DNA of 9,530 nucleotides from Phycisphaerales bacterium UBA2402 (GTDB lineage Bacteria > Planctomycetota > Phycisphaerae > Phycisphaerales > UBA1924): assembly GCA_002343715.1 (NCBI GenBank), contig DDSA01000247.1, positions 7,341 to 16,870 on the forward strand. Direction: 5' to 3'. The notes beneath the pieces were generated by a model, which worked only from the letters and a program-made list of their open reading frames with translations, was not told the origin of the DNA and ran no database searches. The position numbers and the translations under genes are program-made. Positions 1 to 7,862 of this stretch are shown here, in pieces. How positions within the stretch are numbered: position 1 is the stretch's first letter; the number at the start of each line of letters is the position of its first letter.

Positions 1-354
1 CCAGCCCGCGAGCAGCCCGCAACAATCCGTGTCGGGTGGCGGGGTGTGGGCCAAGTGTATTCGATCCCAGCCCGCGAGCAGCCCGCAACGCACCGTGACG
101 GAGGGCGTGGTGTGGGCGTAGTGTATTCGATCCCAGCCCGCGAGCAGCCCGCAACTTTCGTGAGCCGCTGGTGATTGCCTGAGTGAAGTGTATTCGATCC
201 CAGCCCGCGAGCAGCCCGCAACTCACTCGCGATACGCTGGCGGGCCGTCAGGAGTGTATTCGATCCCAGCCCGCGAGCAGCCCGCAACTTTCGTGAGCAG
301 CGGGTGATTGCCTGAGTGAGTGTATTCGATCCCAGCCCGCGAGCGGCCTCCATG
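1..354 (-). CRISPR. CRISPR array, type II-C-like, truncated at window edge
   Basis: A 36-bp repeat starts AGTGTATTCG and ends CAGCCCGCAAC on the + strand. Full copies lie at 54-89, 120-155, 187-222 and 253-288 and are identical. A 23-bp partial copy lies at 1-23 and a degenerate copy at 319-354. Spacers are 24-53, 90-119, 156-186, 223-252 and 289-318, of 30, 30, 31, 30 and 30 bp. The 36/30 geometry is typical of type II-C. On the minus strand the repeat starts GTTGCGG and ends GATCGAATACACT, resembling alphaproteobacterial II-C repeats as I remember them (GCTGCGG...GCTACACT). That end holds a -10-like TACACT, as in II-C arrays where each repeat carries its own promoter, so I place transcription on the minus strand. 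No cas gene or tracrRNA anti-repeat is visible; these could lie left of the window. The related spacers are unusual and leave some room for a non-CRISPR tandem repeat. Confidence 0.85.
319..354 (-). repeat. Degenerate terminal CRISPR repeat
   Basis: The first 26 bp (319-344) match the consensus exactly. The last 10 (345-354, GGCCTCCATG) match AGCCCGCAAC at only five positions. Nothing repeat-like follows, so this is the array end. Read on the minus strand, the preserved part is the 3' portion, which carries the putative -10 element next to spacer 5, and the lost part is the 5' end. Spacer 5 still has an intact repeat on its minus-strand 3' side (253-288), where a II-C crRNA would pair with tracrRNA. 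The decay pattern therefore supports minus-strand transcription. Confidence 0.8.
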
Positions 355-386
355 ATCTGGCAAGTGTGAGAATTACATGCGAAATC

Positions 387-402
387 ACTACACCGGTATA
401 GT
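387..402. promoter_or_regulatory. Imperfect 16-bp palindrome next to the CRISPR array
   Basis: ACTACACCGGTATAGT pairs with its own reverse complement at 7 of 8 positions, with one C/A mismatch. It sits in the AT-rich stretch beside the degenerate repeat. It could be an operator or a small hairpin, but dyads of this size also arise by chance. Confidence 0.25.
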
Positions 403-451
403 AGAATTATGGGTGGTGGGTGGGGTTGTGTTCTCGTGTCCACACCCAACG

Positions 452-474
452 TTCGTCGAAGGCATTTGAAATGC
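452..474. promoter_or_regulatory. Two adjacent short dyads downstream of the antiporter gene
   Basis: TTCGTCGAA (452-460) and GCATTTGAAATGC (462-474) are perfect odd-length palindromes separated by one base. They lie 3' of the minus-strand antiporter gene, so they could form part of a termination or processing structure, or a protein-binding site. There is no U-tract, so an intrinsic terminator is not supported. A related imperfect copy of 451-469 occurs at 519-537 (GTTC..CGAAG....TTGA). Confidence 0.2.
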
Positions 475-548
475 GCGGTAAGAGCAACCCTACCTGTATT
501 TCAGCAAATGTGTGATGCGTTCAACGAAGCGGCTTGATCTGCACATCG

Positions 549-2072
549 CTACGCCCCCTCCGGGCGTCCGAAGAGCAGGCCGATCTGCGGCTCATCGCCG
601 GGGCGGCAGAAGATGTAGACGTGATCCCCCGGCTGCAGAACCGTGGAGCCGCGCGCGGCCAGGACTCGGTTCCCGCGGACGACCATGACCGCCGCGGCGT
701 CATCGGGGAAGCGGATCTGCGAGATGGGGGCGTTGCAAACGGCGACGGACTCATGAATGTGGTAGGAATGGATCTCGCCCCCGATGGGGCGCAGGCTGTG
801 GAGTTCGAGCGCGGCGGCGGGGGTGGGCGGTTCGGGCTCGTCGAGGCCCAGGCGTCGGGTGAGGGGCACGATGCTCGCGCCGGGGACCAGCGCGCTCACG
901 ACCACGATGAAGAAGACGATGTGAAACATCTGATCCCCGCCCGGCAACTGGGCCATGACGGGGAACGTGCCCAGGATGATCGGCACCGCGCCTCGGATGC
1001 CGACCCACGACACATAGCCGATCTCGCGGGCCTTCCATCGGAACGGGAGCAGGCAGAGGGCCACGACCAGCGGCCGGGCCAGCAGCGCCAGGCCGACCCC
1101 CAGCGCCAGGCCGATGCCGGCCACGGGGATCAGCTTGCTGGGAAAGACCAGCAGCCCGAGCATCAGGAACATCGACACCTGGCTCATCCACGCGAGTGCA
1201 TCGTGGACGCGGGCGAGGCCGGCGCGGTAGGGGAGCGATCCGTTGCCCAGCACCACGCCGGTGATGAAGACGGCCAGAAACCCGCTGCCGAAGGAGATCG
1301 TCGCGGCGCCGAAGGCGATGAACGCCGAGGCGAGCGTGACCACCGGGTAGAGGCCGCCGGTCGAGAACCGCGCTCGCCCCAGCAGCCAGCGTGTCCCCCG
1401 GCCGATGATCAGGCCGACCGCCGTTCCCACCAGCAGTTGAATCGGCACATCGAGCAGGAGTTGCCACAGGTGGCCGCTCACGCCGCCCCCGGCGCCCGAT
1501 TCCGAAGCGACCCGAACCCCCTCCACCACGGCCATCGTGAGGATGACCGCCATCGGGTCATTGATGCAGGATTCAACTTCGAGCGTCGAGCGCACCTTCT
1601 CCTTGACGCGCAGACTCCCGCCGCGGAGCACGGCGAAGACCGCCGCGGCATCGGTGGATGAGACAATGGCGCCGATGAGCAGGGCCTGGCTCCAGGGCAG
1701 CCCCAGGCCGCGGGCGATGAGGGCCATCAGGCCGGCCGTTCCCGCGACACCGACGGTCGCGAGCAGCCCCGCCGGGCCGGCGCTCCGGCGGATCGAGGCG
1801 AGGGGTGTGTTCAGGCCGCCGTCGAAGAGGATGAGCACGAGCGCGATCGTGCCGATGCGGAAGGCGAGTTCATGGTTGTCGAAGGCGATGCCGCCGAACC
1901 CCTCGGAGCCGCCCAGCATGCCCAGCACCAGGAACAGCAGCACGACCGGCACGCCGAACTTGTCGAGCGTGCGCGTGAACAGTACGCTGAAGGCCATCAG
2001 CAGCCCGAAGACCACCAGCAGCACCGCCGTCGTGTTCGGCTCGGACAGGGCGAGCGAGAGCGTCAGGGGCAT
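549..2072 (-). CDS. nhaP2: CPA1 family potassium/proton antiporter with C-terminal TrkA-C-like domain
   Basis: The 507-residue inner-membrane protein exchanges K+ (or Na+) for protons. Hydrophobic helices fill residues 15-400. The family motifs SSTDAAAVFAVLRG (138-151) and EVESCINDPMAV (165-176) are clear; N171-D172 is the conserved ion-binding pair of electroneutral CPA1 exchangers. Residues about 420-507 form a soluble tail with the hydrophobic/charged pattern of a TrkA-C (RCK-C) domain (IRFPDDAAAVMVVRG, then LQPGDHVYIFC), known in this subfamily to regulate transport through a bound ligand. The length is somewhat below the roughly 570-580 residues of E. coli NhaP2/CvrA. The ATG at 2070-2072 opens the family-like N-terminus but has no clear Shine-Dalgarno. 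The gene follows the dockerin gene on the same strand after 133 bp and is probably transcribed separately. The family assignment is firm; ion preference and the symbol are inferred. Confidence 0.9.
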   Translation of the reverse strand: MPLTLSLALSEPNTTAVLLVVFGLLMAFSVLFTRTLDKFGVPVVLLFLVLGMLGGSEGFGGIAFDNHELAFRIGTIALVLILFDGGLNTPLASIRRSAGPAGLLATVGVAGTAGLMALIARGLGLPWSQALLIGAIVSSTDAAAVFAVLRGGSLRVKEKVRSTLEVESCINDPMAVILTMAVVEGVRVASESGAGGGVSGHLWQLLLDVPIQLLVGTAVGLIIGRGTRWLLGRARFSTGGLYPVVTLASAFIAFGAATISFGSGFLAVFITGVVLGNGSLPYRAGLARVHDALAWMSQVSMFLMLGLLVFPSKLIPVAGIGLALGVGLALLARPLVVALCLLPFRWKAREIGYVSWVGIRGAVPIILGTFPVMAQLPGGDQMFHIVFFIVVVSALVPGASIVPLTRRLGLDEPEPPTPAAALELHSLRPIGGEIHSYHIHESVAVCNAPISQIRFPDDAAAVMVVRGNRVLAARGSTVLQPGDHVYIFCRPGDEPQIGLLFGRPEGA

Positions 2073-2205
2073 CGATCGAGGGTAGTCGAACGCGGCGTAC
2101 CCGCCCGCGCACGCCGGTGGTGAATCAATGCTGGATAATCGATCACGAAGTTGCGATCACAGGATCTGCGTTGGATGGTCTCCGGCTTATCCGATGCCGG
2201 TCGGA
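2073..2205. other. Intergenic region between dockerin-protein gene and antiporter gene
   Basis: These 133 bp hold no supported gene. CGATCAC is repeated directly at 2140-2146 and 2154-2160 (14-bp period), within a slightly AT-richer patch that could contain the antiporter promoter. No good -35/-10 pair is evident. Confidence 0.4.
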
Positions 2206-2206
2206 T
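2182..2206 (-). terminator. Weak hairpin at the 3' end of the dockerin-protein gene
   Basis: Two mutually exclusive stems lie right after the minus-strand stop codon: ATCCGA/TCGGAT (2189-2194 with 2201-2206, six-base loop) and CCGGC/GCCGG (2182-2186 with 2196-2200). Neither is followed by a U-tract on the minus strand, so this is at best a non-canonical terminator or a 3' stabilising hairpin. Confidence 0.25.
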
Positions 2207-3807
2207 CAGGTGCAGCCGCCCGCTTCCCACGCGATAAAGAAGGTTTCAACATCGCCGCCGTCGATGCCCCCATCGAAGTTGACATCGGCATCGGCATCTC
2301 CGGCTTCCCACGCGGCGAAAAAGGCCCCGACATCACCGCCGTCGATCCCTCCATCGCCGTTGAAGTCGGCGGGGCAGGGAAGGCCTTCGACGAACAGGCG
2401 GGCGCTGCCGGTGGTCACGGTGCCGCAGCCGCCCTCGACCTCGGCGTGGTAGTCGCCCTCATCGGCGGTCGTGATGCCGGTGATGGTGAGCGTGGTGGAG
2501 TTGACGCCGCCGATGCGGCCGCCCTCGACCATCGGTTGGCCGTCCTTGTACCACCGCACGCCGTCGTAGTCTGACGCTTCGATGGAGAAGGTGACGGTGT
2601 CGCCCTCGATGCCGTTCACGTCGGAAGGTTCGCCTGTGAGGTTCGGGCCGGTGATCGCAATCCCGATGCCCGGACCGCCCGGGGGGGTGACGCCGCAGGG
2701 CAGGTTGGCCGAGACCCAGTAGTAATAGGCGATGTTGCCCTGCACGCCGGTGTCATGGAACGGCGGCATCGTGAAGTTGGCGATGAGCTGGGCCGTGCCG
2801 AAATCGGGCGTGGTGCCGCGGTACAGGTCGTAGGACCAGGCGGACTGCGATGTATCCCACTCGACCACGATCAGATCGCAGAGGGAGCTCGATCCGCTGA
2901 CCCAGTTGGGCGGCGTGCACGGCTCGGGAAGGACATACAAATGTGCGCTGTTGGACGTCTGCGTTCCGCAGCCGCCGTAGACCTCGCAGTAATAGTTCCC
3001 CTCGTCGAATGAATAGACGGGGAAGATGCTCAGGCTGCTCGACTGCGCCCCGGAGATGCGTCCATCGTCGTACAAGGGGGAGCCGTCCTTGTACCATTGG
3101 AACGCTCCGAACCCCGAGATGCCGACGCCGAAACCGGCCGAACCGTTCTCCGTGGCATACGCGTCGCCCGGATGCCCGGTGATGTACAGACCGAAGTTGG
3201 AATACCCGATGTCCGGCTGGCTCGGGCCGGATTGTCCGCAACTGTCGTTGGCGACGACCCAGTAGTAGTACCCGACGTTGCCCGAGACGGCATAATCCAT
3301 GTACGCGGGGTAGATGCCCGAGGCGACCAGTGTCGCCGAGTTGAAGTCAGGATTTTCGCTGCGGTACACGTCGTACCCGCCCGCCCCGGAGCTCGTGTCC
3401 CACTCGACCACGATCAGGTCGCAGTACTGGTTGTCCGAGGCAAAGACCCATGACGGCGGGGGCGGGGTGCCAAGCCCCGTGCCGCCGATATCCGGGGCGC
3501 TGGGGTCGCTCTCCCCGCACGCGTCGATCGCGATGACCCGGTAGTAATACAACTCGCCGGGTTGCGCCGAATAGTCGTATAAAGGAGGGAATCCGTTGCC
3601 CACATCCACAGCCGCGCCAGGGTTGCTCACCGGGGCGCGGACCACGCGAAAGTCCGCGCCGGCTTCCCAGTTCCATTCCACCTGGACCGGCGAGCATCCG
3701 TCGTTGTCCGAGGCATTCACACCCGTCGGCGCGGGGATGCACCCATCCCCCAGTGCCGCGGCGGCGCTCATGAAGGTCGCTGCCGCACACGCAAACCACT
3801 TGATCAT
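2206..3807 (-). CDS. Secreted Fn3/Ig-like domain protein with C-terminal GC-type dockerin
   Basis: I start this gene at the ATG of 3805-3807, giving 533 residues, because it follows a strong GGAGGAGAG Shine-Dalgarno (3812-3820) and begins a signal peptide (residues 1 to about 20, MIKWFACAAATF then an Ala-rich core). The frame stays open upstream to 3936 but without such support. Domains, judged from repeating sequence patterns: Fn3-like 23-105, Fn3-like 115-200, Ig-like 203-292 (FQWYKDG, DEGNYYCEV), Fn3-like 297-380, Ig-like 386-473 (VRWYKDG, DEGDYHAEV), dockerin 478-532. The dockerin has two DxNxDGxxDxxD-type calcium loops (481-492 and 508-519) and ends Gly-Gly-Cys-Thr, the terminus that defines GC-type dockerins in planctomycetes. 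The many cysteines suggest disulfides outside the cytoplasm. No catalytic domain is seen, so a surface, matrix or adhesin role is inference. The Fn3-Ig unit looks duplicated. Confidence 0.88.
   Translation of the reverse strand: MIKWFACAAATFMSAAAALGDGCIPAPTGVNASDNDGCSPVQVEWNWEAGADFRVVRAPVSNPGAAVDVGNGFPPLYDYSAQPGELYYYRVIAIDACGESDPSAPDIGGTGLGTPPPPSWVFASDNQYCDLIVVEWDTSSGAGGYDVYRSENPDFNSATLVASGIYPAYMDYAVSGNVGYYYWVVANDSCGQSGPSQPDIGYSNFGLYITGHPGDAYATENGSAGFGVGISGFGAFQWYKDGSPLYDDGRISGAQSSSLSIFPVYSFDEGNYYCEVYGGCGTQTSNSAHLYVLPEPCTPPNWVSGSSSLCDLIVVEWDTSQSAWSYDLYRGTTPDFGTAQLIANFTMPPFHDTGVQGNIAYYYWVSANLPCGVTPPGGPGIGIAITGPNLTGEPSDVNGIEGDTVTFSIEASDYDGVRWYKDGQPMVEGGRIGGVNSTTLTITGITTADEGDYHAEVEGGCGTVTTGSARLFVEGLPCPADFNGDGGIDGGDVGAFFAAWEAGDADADVNFDGGIDGGDVETFFIAWEAGGCT
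2848..3423 (-). repeat. Internal duplication of an Fn3-Ig module
   Basis: Residues 129-139 and 310-320 of the dockerin protein read CDLIVVEWDTS in both copies. Their DNA (3391-3423 and 2848-2880) shares 19 consecutive bases, with synonymous changes nearby. The surrounding YYYWV, YKDG and DEG.Y motifs recur in the same order and spacing. This fits an intragenic tandem duplication of a unit of about 181 residues. The range given spans the two conserved segments, not the full module boundaries. Confidence 0.7.
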
Positions 3808-4062
3808 TCTTCTCTCCTCCAGCGGAACAGTGCCGGGACGTGCGCCCGGCAAATTACAGCCGGACAGAGCGTACACACGCCATGAATGTGCCGCAAGCGC
3901 GGACACCCGCGCCCGCACACAGGTCAAGTTGTTCACTACCCGTTCTTTTCATTATCCGGACGTCTTGCGCGCGAGCATCGGCTCCACGGAGGATCCGCGT
4001 CACCGCTATGATGTACACAGTTTTCAGGAAGTATTGAAACCACAACCGAACCTTCACGCTCC
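3808..4062. promoter_or_regulatory. Divergent intergenic region with promoters for the dockerin gene and mqnC
   Basis: These 255 bp separate two divergent genes, so they should hold both promoters. On the + strand TATGAT (4007-4012) is a 5-of-6 match to a -10 box, 51 bp before the mqnC ATG, but no good -35 stands 16-18 bp upstream. On the minus strand TAATTT near 3851-3856 is a weak -10 candidate for the dockerin gene. No riboswitch or obvious operator was recognised. Confidence 0.4.
3812..3820 (-). promoter_or_regulatory. Shine-Dalgarno of the dockerin-protein gene
   Basis: GGAGGAGAG on the minus strand, with its GGAGG core 8 nt before the ATG at 3807. It decides the start: the longer frame beginning at 3936 would put 43 residues ahead of an otherwise well-placed signal peptide. 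Confidence 0.8.
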
Positions 4063-5505
<1,443 letters not shown>

Positions 5506-5515
5506 TCCGCGCGCC

Positions 5516-6391
5516 TCACACCGCTTCGACGGCCAACCCGCCCTCGCCGTCGATCAGCACGATGTGATTGTGGGGCACCTCGGTCCAGATGTGCTTCTCG
5601 CCCAGCGGTTCGGAGGCGACCGCGACCGAACCTCGCGTCTCGGGGCTTTGTTCCATGCGCGCGATGCCGGCTTCGTACACGTACCTCATGCCGCGGCAGG
5701 TGTGGAGCGTGGGCGTGTGCTCCGGGAGGTCGGTGCTGTAGCGGCAGGCGACGCCGATGGAGCCGTTGGTCACGGCGGCGTTGATGTATGAATGTTCCTT
5801 GATCCCCTCCTCCGCGGCGATGCGCACGGTGTCGGCGATCATGCCGCGCATCGCGCCGGCGAGTTGCGGGAGCGTGATCGCGGCGGTCCCCGTGACGCCC
5901 GCGGCTTTCTTTCCGTCGAGCACCCGGTCAACCAGCATGGCGAAGAGGTGCTCCGAGTCGGTGTTGCCGCCGATGAGGTGGAAAGCCTGATCTCCCAGCG
6001 TGTGCTCGATGGCCCTCCGGATCCGTCGGAAGCCGCCCAGATCGCCGTTGTGCGCGAAGGCGAGTTCGCGGAAGGTGAAGGGGTGGCAGTTGGCTTCAGC
6101 GGAGGCGAGGCCCGGCGAGGCGGCACGCACGTGCGCGAGGATGGCACCGCTGCGCGTGACGGAGGCGAGGCGGTGCAGGTTGATGTTGCTCCAGGCGGGC
6201 AGGAGGGAGCGGAACAGACCCGGCTCGGGGGTGACATCGGGCGCGTACCACGCCACGCCGAAGCCGTCGCCGTTGACCGGTGTGTCCGCGGATGTGCAAT
6301 GAACGGACTGGTTGATCAGGGAGTTGGCGGGCTCGACGAGAAGTTTGGAGAGAACGACGGGCTGACCGATGTAGAGCAGCAGGCGGCACAT
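5516..6391 (-). CDS. Class II glutamine amidotransferase (YafJ/EgtC/DUG3-like)
   Basis: A single N-terminal-nucleophile (Ntn) amidotransferase domain of 291 residues. After Met removal Cys2 would be the catalytic nucleophile. Visible motifs in order: MCRLLLYIG (1-9), NGDGFGVAWY (40-49), HVRAAS (87-92), NCHPF (101-105), FAHNGDL (112-118), TDSEHLFA (144-151) and ASEPL (259-263). These are typical of the stand-alone Gn_AT_II group, which includes E. coli YafJ, EgtC (removes glutamate from the ergothioneine intermediate) and yeast DUG3 (glutathione breakdown). No egtB or egtD neighbour is present, so a gamma-glutamyl amide substrate is only inferred. The start is supported by GGAGG 6 nt before the ATG. 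The gene converges on mqnC with a 10-bp gap and follows the ABC permease gene by 76 bp on the same strand, so shared transcription is possible. Confidence 0.88.
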   Translation of the reverse strand: MCRLLLYIGQPVVLSKLLVEPANSLINQSVHCTSADTPVNGDGFGVAWYAPDVTPEPGLFRSLLPAWSNINLHRLASVTRSGAILAHVRAASPGLASAEANCHPFTFRELAFAHNGDLGGFRRIRRAIEHTLGDQAFHLIGGNTDSEHLFAMLVDRVLDGKKAAGVTGTAAITLPQLAGAMRGMIADTVRIAAEEGIKEHSYINAAVTNGSIGVACRYSTDLPEHTPTLHTCRGMRYVYEAGIARMEQSPETRGSVAVASEPLGEKHIWTEVPHNHIVLIDGEGGLAVEAV

Positions 6392-6467
6392 GGCGGACCT
6401 CCGTGGGCGTTGGTCCGACAGCGTAGCGTTCTCTGGGTCCTGTTGTCCCTCGAATCCGGACAGCCGT
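6392..6467 (-). other. Short gap between ABC permease and amidotransferase genes
   Basis: 76 bp. A small hairpin, TGTCC (6444-6448) with GGACA (6458-6462) and a 9-base loop, lies just past the permease stop without a U-tract. The amidotransferase Shine-Dalgarno GGAGG lies at 6398-6402. Nothing here clearly breaks the transcript. Confidence 0.35.
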
Positions 6468-7862
6468 TCACGCCATCCGCACCCACCGCAGCAGCGTCCT
6501 GAAGTTCGGCGGCTTGCCGTACATGAGCACGCCGATGCGGAAGACCTTGGCCGCGGCCCAGAGGCAGACCAGCACGGAGAGCGCGCCCAGCACCAGCGTG
6601 GCGGGGATCTGCCAGAAGGGGACAGGCTCGCTGCCGGAGATGCGCAGGACCATGACGAAGGGGGAGACGGGCGGGATGAAACTCACGATCTGGGCGAAGG
6701 TGCTGTTGGGGTTGCGCAGCAGGGGCAGCCAGAGCATCATGGGGATGATCAGCACGATCATGATGGGGCCGAGCAGGTTCTGGGCCTCGCGGATGTCGGA
6801 GACCGCGCTGCCGATGGCGGCCATGAGGCTGGCGATGGTGAAGAAGGCGATGAAGAAGTAGAGGGCGAAGTAGAGCAGGTTGAGCAGGACGACCATGTCG
6901 CCCATGTTCTTGTAGATCAGCGCGGCGATGCCCAGCCCGCCGTACATGACCAGCATGAGCAGTCCGACGGACATCTGCCCCACGATCTTCCCGGTCAGCA
7001 GCTGCATGGGGCTGACGGCGCTGAGCAGCACCTCCATCACGCGGCTGGACTTCTCCTCGATGGTCGAGGTGAGCAGCTGTTGGCCGCACGCGAAGGTGGC
7101 GATCCAGAGGAGGAACATGAACGCGCCAGGGATCAGGATCTTGGCGACCTCGTTCACCCGCTTCTCGCCGGTGCTCGTGACGCTCTTGGCCTCGATGCGG
7201 ACGCGGTCGGTCATGGCGCGGACCTTCTTCACGTCCAGGCCGCTCATCTCCAGCCGCGAATCGATGATGGCGCGGCCGAACTCGGCCTCCATGTCCTTCT
7301 GCACCTCGACATCGAGCTTGGGCGCGACGAACAGGTCGTACACACCGTACTTCCCGTCCGCATCGGGCGTGAGGGCCGACGCGGGAACCACGGCGAGCGC
7401 GAGGCAGGGATCGGAATCGCCCGCGTCCTTGGCCTTGTCGCCGGTCTTGCGGATCTCGTCCTTCACGGCCTCGGGGTCGGCATCGGCGGGGAGGACGCGC
7501 ACCGTGAGCGTGGGCGCGTTGGCCGCCGCCGCCGCGGCGATGGCGCCGGCGTTGGCGTTGGCCATGTCCTTCACGGCCTGGGGCGCGGGGAGGTTCTCGA
7601 GTTCCTTCGCGGCCTTGTCGGCCGTGCGCTTGGCGTAGCGCTCGGCGGAGAAGGCGTCGGCGACCTTGGGGCCGACCTTGCCGGTGTGGTCGATGACGGC
7701 GATGTGTCCCCGGACCTTGGGCGAGGCCTGGTTCATCAGGATCGGCAGCAGGATGAGCATGAGGCCGCCGATGGCCGGCGGCAGGAGGATGCCCAGCAGG
7801 AAGGCCTTGGTGAAGACGGTGGAGGTGAACTCCCGCCAGGCGACGTGCAGCATCTTGATCAC
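6468..7862 (-). CDS. ABC-2 family exporter permease, NatB-like
   Basis: This membrane half of an exporter has 464 residues. A first helix (about 20-43) is followed by a large non-cytoplasmic domain (about 44-240), then helices at about 241-259, 292-316, 325-352, 365-383 and 417-440. The cytoplasmic motif TSTIEEKSSRVMEVLLSAVSP-like segment at 266-285 is diagnostic of NatB/ABC2_membrane_3 permeases. NatAB of Bacillus exports sodium, but many relatives have unknown substrates, so the cargo is open. The extracytoplasmic domain includes an Ala-rich stretch (about 104-117) and Lys/Glu/Asp-rich segments. The GTG at 7860-7862 overlaps the ATPase stop (GTGA), which suggests translational coupling; an ATG three codons later (7851-7853) is the alternative start. 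Confidence 0.9.
   Translation of the reverse strand: MIKMLHVAWREFTSTVFTKAFLLGILLPPAIGGLMLILLPILMNQASPKVRGHIAVIDHTGKVGPKVADAFSAERYAKRTADKAAKELENLPAPQAVKDMANANAGAIAAAAAANAPTLTVRVLPADADPEAVKDEIRKTGDKAKDAGDSDPCLALAVVPASALTPDADGKYGVYDLFVAPKLDVEVQKDMEAEFGRAIIDSRLEMSGLDVKKVRAMTDRVRIEAKSVTSTGEKRVNEVAKILIPGAFMFLLWIATFACGQQLLTSTIEEKSSRVMEVLLSAVSPMQLLTGKIVGQMSVGLLMLVMYGGLGIAALIYKNMGDMVVLLNLLYFALYFFIAFFTIASLMAAIGSAVSDIREAQNLLGPIMIVLIIPMMLWLPLLRNPNSTFAQIVSFIPPVSPFVMVLRISGSEPVPFWQIPATLVLGALSVLVCLWAAAKVFRIGVLMYGKPPNFRTLLRWVRMA

Larger units (their letters stand above)
355..548. other. Intergenic region between CRISPR array and antiporter gene
   Basis: No coding sequence is supported in these 194 bp. The first 55 bp are clearly more AT-rich than the surroundings, so they could hold a promoter reading left into the array, but I find no convincing -35/-10 pair. 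The stretch also contains a 16-bp imperfect palindrome (387-402), a G-rich run (411-425) and two adjacent short dyads (452-460 and 462-474). The antiporter stop lies at the right edge, so a terminator for that minus-strand gene would be expected here. No hairpin followed by a U-tract is visible. Confidence 0.6.

Noticed and set aside
54..89. ATCGAAT in the repeat resembling a tRNA T-loop
   Set aside because: There is no matching T-stem, anticodon arm or acceptor stem; the similarity is limited to seven bases.
355..548. tracrRNA beside the array
   Set aside because: No stretch complementary to the repeat was found here beyond AGTGT at 363-367, and no downstream hairpin with a U-tract.
534..1661. 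375-codon ORF on the + strand
   Set aside because: It lies antisense to the antiporter gene, has the His/Asp/Arg/Gly-rich composition of a shadow frame in GC-rich DNA, and shows no family motif.
1757..1769. Partial match to the CRISPR repeat (GCGAGCAGCCC)
   Set aside because: An 11-base GC-rich match inside antiporter codons, with no further similarity; chance is sufficient.
3808..3936. Longer start for the dockerin protein
   Set aside because: The frame is open, but the downstream ATG has a strong Shine-Dalgarno and directly begins a signal peptide.
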